This document shows, piece after piece, positions 58,422 to 64,000 of a stretch of DNA of 64,000 nt. Position 1 is the first letter of the stretch, and each line of letters begins with the position of its first letter. The stretch is from Coccinella septempunctata (taxonomy: Eukaryota > Arthropoda > Insecta > Coleoptera > Coccinellidae). The notes under the pieces were generated by a model. That model was not told the DNA's origin and ran no database searches. It saw only the letters and a list, made by a program, of their open reading frames with translations. A program made the position numbers and the translations under genes. The DNA lies in contig NC_058191.1 of NCBI RefSeq assembly GCF_907165205.1, forward strand, positions 3,102,501-3,166,500, written 5' to 3'.

Positions 58422-60326
58422 ATGCCAGGGGGGCATGTATATAAGGGGGAAAGTAAGAATCGTTCGGTAATGGTGATCCCGGAAGTGAATTCCGGAGGGT
58501 TATTTGATGCACCTCACATGATTAACTTAAACATAAATGGAAGGACGAGGCGTTGTTTGGTAGATACGGGAGCCGCGGTGACTCTTGTAAATAGGAGTAT
58601 AATTCCAGAAGATGGAATAAATAGAGAGGAGGTCGACTATCGGTTGACGAGCGTAACAGGTCATAGTTTACGTACCTGGGGTACGGCCAATATTTTGGTG
58701 GGACCTGTGGGAGGAAAGTTAGGTACAACTTGGACGGCTATTTTGTGTGATGACGATATGTTAGGAAACGTCCAAGTTATTTTAGGGAGAGATTTTCTCA
58801 GTGCAAATGAGGCACATATTAGTTATGAGGGGGAGCCGTCCGTTATGATGTGGGGTAGGAGATTCGAATTTTTGAATAAAAGGGATATAGAAAGCGAATT
58901 ATGTGCGGAAGATGAAGAAAGTAAAGGATTTACCGGAACGATTCAGGTCAACAGAAACTTCAGGGAAGTTGTTCGTTGGAAAACCGGGTTTGAGAGGAAC
59001 GCCGGGAAAACTGTACTGGAGGATAAGTCGTACGCGGAAGATAATGTCAAAAGTGACACAAATGGGGAACGGTTAAGGAAACCAAAGGAAAATGTGGAAA
59101 TTAGGACACAGTTTAAGGAGTCCGGTACGCAGACGGAAAATGTCGAGGGTATAAAGCCAAAGGTAAAATTATTTAAGGATGCTAGTGTCCAAGTGGGAGC
59201 TAAGGGTAAAATGGAAAGTGAACAGAATAACAAGGGAATCGTTGACGGAATTGATAGGACAGTCGGTACAGGAACAGGTGGTTGGGTCCTGCCAGCTAGT
59301 TCCGCGGTAGGACTTGCGGAAGGAATTCAAGAGGATTTAGGAATTCGTAATGAAAAATTCAAGGGGAGACCGGAACAGGACTTGGAAATAATACTTCCAA
59401 ATAAAAATATTAGGAATTTTGGAAATGGACCGAGAAATACGGAAATGGCTGGGAATAACACTGGGTACCAACGTGAAAAGTGGTCAGGGAATAGCGAACG
59501 CGTGCCAAGGACGGTCGCGACGGAGGAATGCCAGTTGGCAGAATCGAATATGGGAATAATCGATAACGTAGAGCAGATGATCGACGTAGATCAGGGGCGT
59601 AACTGGGAAACTGATGTTTGCCATGAACAAAGGAGTTGCATGGAAGGAACTGGGAAGGAAATTCGGAGGAATTTAAAAATTAGTACCGGTTATACTAGGA
59701 AGAAACAGAGAGATGAGGATGATAACAGGGAACAAGGAAAAAGGTGCAAAGAGAAGTTTACTGAAATAGTAGTGGATACGAACGAAGTGGAGTATCAAGA
59801 GGAAAATAGACCCAGGGGGTCGAAATCAAGTAAACGAGTATCATGGGACGTCAATACAGAGGAAGATCAGATGATGGAATTTAGGGTAGGAGACTTGGTA
59901 TATTTCAAGGAGGTATCTGAAAAATTGGGAAAGAAATGGTTAGGGCCATACAGGATCAAGGAAGTGTTTGATTCGGTAACCTGTAGGATACGAAAATGTG
60001 GGGGATGGGAGAGCAGAATTGTTCGAGTAAACAGGCTGAAGCCTTATGTCGCAAAGGTTCGGAAAAAGCGCCCTGACAAACATTTGTCAGGAAGAGAGGA
60101 AAGATTTGAGGATTTTAGTGAGACAGATTCGGAAATAGGGAAACCTCGGAGGTTTCATCCGATAATGGTTCCACAGGGGTATGGGAGACATACACGGAAT
60201 TCAGACACAGGATTAGAGAGCAATGATGAGGAGGAGGTAATGAAGAACGATCAAGAGGAAGCAGAAAGGGTGGTAAGGAGGTCTACCAGGATTAGGCGTC
60301 CCCCAGATAGATGGAGCCCAACCTAA
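58422..60326 (+). CDS. pol: Truncated Pol: protease, long charged linker, integrase-type GPY/F tail
   Basis: 634 residues from the first ATG, probably made as a Gag fusion by -1 frameshifting at 58392-58398. Residues about 30-140 are a retropepsin-type aspartic protease: active site VDTGAAVTLV at 47-56 and ILGRDFL at 120-126. Residues about 485-545 resemble the C-terminal integrase module: VGDLVYFKEV, then KKWLGPYRIKEV with GPY at 508, ending VNRLKPYV. The C-terminus, RSTRIRRPPDRW, is typical of Pol ends. About 330 residues lie between, hydrophilic and without RT, RNase H or integrase catalytic motifs. They carry TQTEN and SVQVGAKGK stretches. An intact Pol is roughly 1000-1200 residues. An in-frame loss of the core followed by stable maintenance explains the structure. 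There are no internal stops. Confidence 0.88.
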   Translation: MPGGHVYKGESKNRSVMVIPEVNSGGLFDAPHMINLNINGRTRRCLVDTGAAVTLVNRSIIPEDGINREEVDYRLTSVTGHSLRTWGTANILVGPVGGKLGTTWTAILCDDDMLGNVQVILGRDFLSANEAHISYEGEPSVMMWGRRFEFLNKRDIESELCAEDEESKGFTGTIQVNRNFREVVRWKTGFERNAGKTVLEDKSYAEDNVKSDTNGERLRKPKENVEIRTQFKESGTQTENVEGIKPKVKLFKDASVQVGAKGKMESEQNNKGIVDGIDRTVGTGTGGWVLPASSAVGLAEGIQEDLGIRNEKFKGRPEQDLEIILPNKNIRNFGNGPRNTEMAGNNTGYQREKWSGNSERVPRTVATEECQLAESNMGIIDNVEQMIDVDQGRNWETDVCHEQRSCMEGTGKEIRRNLKISTGYTRKKQRDEDDNREQGKRCKEKFTEIVVDTNEVEYQEENRPRGSKSSKRVSWDVNTEEDQMMEFRVGDLVYFKEVSEKLGKKWLGPYRIKEVFDSVTCRIRKCGGWESRIVRVNRLKPYVAKVRKKRPDKHLSGREERFEDFSETDSEIGKPRRFHPIMVPQGYGRHTRNSDTGLESNDEEEVMKNDQEEAERVVRRSTRIRRPPDRWSPT

Positions 60327-61328
60327 TCAGATAGGAGATCAGGGTAGCGGCAGGAAAATCTGTAGGATTGACCTGTCAGGAGAAGTGAATCGACTCCTGC
60401 CCTTTCGCAGATTCCAGGGGCTCTCACTGATCCGGAGAGTCACAACCTGAAAAGGGTTTTCTTCTTCTTTTTTCTGGGTAGTGGCAGGACATTTTGGCTG
60501 ATAGTCCTGAAAAAGGAATAATCGACCTTTCCCATTCCACAGATTATACCTAAGTAGAATAACAAGGAGGTCCGGTAATAATGACTTATAGTAAGGGAAA
60601 TGAACGGTATAAAGATGGGTTTCTTTAATTTTTTTTGGGTCAGATGGGCGCCAGGGTTGAGTATCATAACGAATTGATCTCCCGAGAAACCCTTGATCAT
60701 TATATAGCAATTGGTTCATTTTCGTTTAGATTGAAATCGTTGATGTTAAAGGTTGTTTGCTGTACTAAATACACTGCAGAGGTGAAGTTTTCTGAGTTAA
60801 GTTGGACCTAGAGTCATTATAAGGTAATAGATTTCATAGAAGAAATTTCATATTCGATTGTGTAAGGAAAACCATGTTGGAAGTTAGATTAACGATATAG
60901 GGGTTACATAATTGTGATTTGCTGATGGATGATTTTAAATATCATCCATAAAGAATATCGGGAACAGATGGAATGATAGAAATAATCCTTGACGGAGAAG
61001 GATTATGAAGAAGCGTTGTGGTCACCCTTTAACGTGAGCACAACGTTCTGCATGCTTTTACGATAAGGTCGAGTTTTGTTGATATAGTTATGATAGGTAT
61101 TTTTATGATTATTGTTTTCTCCATGATTAAATTGCATGCTCATGGGAGATGAATTGTTTTTGTATGATTTTTGCATATGTTTTTTCGTTTTTCTTATATT
61201 CAGTCGATAAATTGGTTTTGGTCAATCAATGTCCAAAAGAAGGTATCTTTGAAAGACAATCCAGGCTTTCAACCAGAAGGAAGGCAAATCATCAGGTCAT
61301 CATCAGTGGGATAACCTCTGAATGGTGA
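60327..61328 (+). other. Non-coding internal region of the LTR element
   Basis: No plus-strand frame of note. A 126-codon minus-strand frame (60339-60719) has no recognisable motif and is probably incidental. Confidence 0.5.
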
Positions 61329-61739
61329 TTAACCTTAGTTACCAGGTGGCGACGGCGATATTATACCATAGTGCGGAAAACCGAATATTGCGGCTATTTC
61401 ATCAGAAATGTTAAGAATTTTCATGAACTCGAAAAGTTGTGCGTCAAAGAATTAGAAAGAAGAAATGAGAGACATTCAACTCAATATGTGAACGTGTGCG
61501 TACGAGGGTATTCTGAACTGATCAAGTGTGGTTTATGGAACAATGTCGGTCTGCATATAAGGCTCGAAATTCATCATCCAGAGGTAGACGTAATCGTCAT
61601 CAGTAGAACGACGATGGTTCAGCTTAAAAAGGTTCTTCGAGAGATGCAAGTGTCAGTTAACCAGAAGAGAATTAGATTAGAGACGGCGGGACATAGACTG
61701 TCCACTACATACTTTGACGTTCAAGAAGGAATAGAATAA
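61329..61739 (+). CDS. Third ORF of the LTR element, unknown, no ATG start
   Basis: An open frame of 136 codons plus TAA, with no ATG in its first 95 codons. It contains EYCGYFIRNVKNFHELEKLC and DVIVISRTTMVQLKKVLREM, which looks like folded-protein composition. The 5' side carries AACCTTAG at about 61331-61338, so a spliced subgenomic message could supply the start codon, as for env-type ORFs at this position. It has no signal peptide or membrane segment, so it is not an envelope protein. It may be a remnant of other pol or accessory coding sequence, or chance. I do not recognise it. Confidence 0.35.
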   Translation, partial: LTLVTRWRRRYYTIVRKTEYCGYFIRNVKNFHELEKLCVKELERRNERHSTQYVNVCVRGYSELIKCGLWNNVGLHIRLEIHHPEVDVIVISRTTMVQLKKVLREMQVSVNQKRIRLETAGHRLSTTYFDVQEGIE

Positions 61740-62540
61740 GCTCACCAAACTGCGATTAATCAAATGCTTCACTCAGTAAAGAATGTTTTCAACTCATGGG
61801 AGACGAATAACGGCGCGAAGGTGCGAGCAAAAATCCGACGACGAAAGTACCATACCAAAACATAAATCGAGCAATATCCAGGGCTACACCTAATTTTACC
61901 AATAGTGATACCACACTGGACTGAGAGACATAGCCGGTAAACGATGCGCCGAATAATGTGCCGCGTCAACAAGGTCGAACTGAGTTTGTGTTTTCGTAAC
62001 CCAGATGATCATACGATATGGATATTAGCACGGGTTAAACAGTGGCGTTCCGTGTAAAGAAACTTTTCCACCTGAGGTAACTTTTGGTTTTTCACCTGAA
62101 GAGTTATTCCACATGATTCCGAGGATGTCTATGGTTGTGTGAGAATGTTCGCGATAGTGAGAAAGAATTCCGAAAATTGAACCTAAGGAACTCTATGTTG
62201 GAGATTGTGAAGTGATTAAGGAAAAGATGAGGGTAGAAACTGTTTTGATGACCATTGTCCGAAGAGTGTACTATTTAGGTTTAGTTTGTTTATGTTTGTT
62301 TTTTTTTGTTATTTTATGTTTATAGAGCTTAAATATGATGTGTGATTTAAAGGACTACTACATAAGTAGAGTTAGAGCATTTGTAGGTTAAGTGATGAGG
62401 AAGGAAGTGTAGCTTGTGAGATAAATTCGCTTATGAAACTTAAGTTTGTGAATGTTAGTTTTAGGAAAGAGCAGGACATGATGGACTTTGGACGAATATA
62501 TGATGATTTAGGAAAAGTTGTGGCATCCAATGCCAAAACT
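61740..62540 (+). other. 3' untranslated part of the LTR element
   Basis: No coding frame or repeat recognised between ORF3 and the polypurine tract. Confidence 0.5.
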
Positions 62541-62544
62541 TTTT

Positions 62545-62559
62545 AAAAGGAGGGAGTGT
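62545..62559 (+). other. Polypurine tract
   Basis: AAAAGGAGGGAG followed by TGT lies immediately before the 3' LTR, where a plus-strand primer is expected. Confidence 0.75.
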
Positions 62560-64000
62560 TGTAATAAATCGGAATACGAGATTCCGAATAAATTTGGCAT
62601 AATTCGAAAAAGGTATCGCTAGAATTTTTATACATTGTTGCAGCCGTGCTGCAGAGGCGATTTTTAGTTGGAAATACGATACTTCGAGGTGCTTGAGATC
62701 AGACGGTATTAAATCTTGGGAATTTCAATAATAACCAGCTCGATAATAGTTGAAAGAGTTAGTGTCGCTCAGTCAGAAAATCAGCAGTTATTAATACCCT
62801 ACGTTTTCAGAGAGCAACCGGTGATCGGCGGCCTATGTAATTGATCCCAATATCCGGCGATAGGGACTTCGGAACAAGCGAAAATGGTTAGTCATGTAGA
62901 TTAAGAAAGATTTATTAGTCTGGAGACCCTGAGAAGAAAACAATTCTCAAAATGCGGAGTAGTCGAAATATTCTTGTAACCGTCCAGCTTGGGAACGCTG
63001 ATTTTTCAACTCAGCAATAATGATCGTCCAATGATTTCGATTTTGGGACGTTTTGGTACCACCCATAGCGTGGGAGAGAAAGACTGGGGAAAAAGGTACA
63101 TCGGAAAAAGTTAGTCAGTCGGTCCGGGAACGTGATCTGTAAAATATCGGAAAATATACCCCTTCGAGTCGGTACGGAAAAGTAGAGAAATTATAAATCA
63201 TTGTAGAGTCAGTCATTAAGGAAAGAGAAAAGGGACTTAGAATAAATAGGTTTTCACGAAGTAAGAGAAAAGTCTAGGTAGATCACGGAATAGAATCGGA
63301 GACTCGGTCGGCTCATAGATATTTGGAAAAGTTCAGTATAAAGAAAAGTCCAGTCCTTTGTTTTTGTTGGTTTTGTTGAAGTAGGAACGGAATATCGGGA
63401 ATTAGGTAGTTGAAGAAATTTGGAAATAATTTGAAGTTCAAGTCAGTTTATCGGAAATCAGTAAAGTAACATTCGAGGAGTGATCGTTAATTTTCTTGAT
63501 TCGTAGTAAGACCAGATATAAAGAATTCGCCGATTAGTGCGGGTAAAGTCTGGTGTCGAAAAGTTTTCATCGGCAGCGTCAGACAAACAGCAGACGCAGA
63601 AAAGGTAGAAAGTTCCAAGTTTATTCGTCCAGAGTCTTGAAAGCTCCTCTAAAATTCTTTGATAAAGTACTGATTTATTATTGAGCGCTAAGTTGGGAAG
63701 TTGAATTTTAACCCAAGATTTTGGTTATGAAAGTATGTTTTATTGCTTTGCGCTTATTTGCATGTGTTTAAGAAATTGAAGATTTTTTTTGTTGGTCGTC
63801 TTCGACCGAGTACGTATTTGTAGAGAAGTTCCAATTTTATTTTTCCAATAGATTTAATTGTTAAAGTTTTTCATGAGTTTCATTTAAACATCTCCCCAGA
63901 AATAATAATATTCAACTTCAAGACCTGTCCTTCGTGCGACGGGCCGGATCCACATTATTTCCCCTTCGAGGGCCTTCAATTTTTGTGTATTTAACATCTA
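62560..64000 (+). repeat. 3' LTR, cut by the window end
   Basis: 1441 bp visible, matching 53842-55281 with a single extra T (63783-63790). By comparison with the 5' LTR its end should fall at about 64069. Confidence 0.93.

Larger units (their letters stand above)
53842..64000 (+). mobile_element. Recently inserted Gypsy-like LTR retrotransposon lacking the RT-RNase H-integrase core
   Basis: Two long direct repeats (53842-55350 and 62560 to the window edge) bound an internal region of 7.2 kb. The LTRs begin TGTAATAA and end TTATTACA. The internal region contains, in order, a primer-binding-site candidate, a long T-rich leader, gag, a protease-to-integrase-tail ORF, a small third ORF and a purine-rich tract before the 3' LTR. 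There is no YxDD reverse transcriptase, RNase H or DDE integrase. The two ORFs are uninterrupted and the LTRs nearly identical, so the element moved recently, presumably using enzymes from an autonomous relative. It sits in the repeat array of the first intron of the gene starting at 51110. Confidence 0.93.

Noticed and set aside
60339..60719. 126-codon minus-strand frame after the pol-like ORF
   Set aside because: No recognisable motif, opposite to the element's coding strand, and overlapped by a second antisense frame; probably chance.
53842..64000. Reading the LTR element as an envelope-bearing errantivirus
   Set aside because: No signal peptide, transmembrane segment or envelope-like frame downstream of the pol-like ORF; ORF3 is short and soluble-looking.

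Overview
This is an AT-rich eukaryotic window, almost certainly from an insect. The reasons are a CYP4-type cytochrome P450, a Rab escort protein gene with ordinary GT-AG introns, mariner and hAT elements, and a short interstitial (TTAGG)n tract. I cannot fix the order; a beetle or another TTAGG-telomere insect would fit. Most of the 64 kb is transposable-element sequence. Only three host genes can be supported.

Layout. Positions 1-3600 hold a relic of a tyrosine-recombinase-type gene, a cluster of CCGGA palindromes and a 1.15 kb foldback element. Six in-phase exons of a CYP4-like P450 run from 3604 to 14104 on the plus strand. Its N-terminal exons are missing or lie upstream, and its introns carry a long-TIR MITE, a dead non-LTR retrotransposon and two non-autonomous hAT elements with perfect 8-bp target duplications. 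From 14.4 to 39 kb I recognise no host gene. That stretch holds two dead mariners, MITEs, a 66-bp perfect palindrome, two more hAT-type insertions with perfect 8-bp duplications, and scraps of non-LTR elements.

The minus-strand gene at 49899-39366 is a Rab escort protein (REP/CHM family). Nine exons can be joined with consistent phases into about 623 residues. Divergent from it, a first coding exon of an unrecognised gene starts at 51110, and its first intron contains a nested tandem-repeat array (51389-53841).

A large LTR retrotransposon (53842 to beyond 64000) has inserted into that array. Its 1.5-kb LTRs differ, as far as I could compare, only by one T in a homopolymer, so the insertion is very recent. 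It has an intact gag with zinc knuckles. A second intact ORF begins with a retroviral-type protease and ends with an integrase-type GPY/F domain and Pol-like tail, but it has no reverse transcriptase, RNase H or integrase core. The overlap has a perfect -1 slippery heptamer (A AAT TTT) directly before the gag stop, and a -1 shift there enters the second ORF without a stop. This looks like a recently mobilised non-autonomous gag-protease element, and it is the most interesting object in the window.
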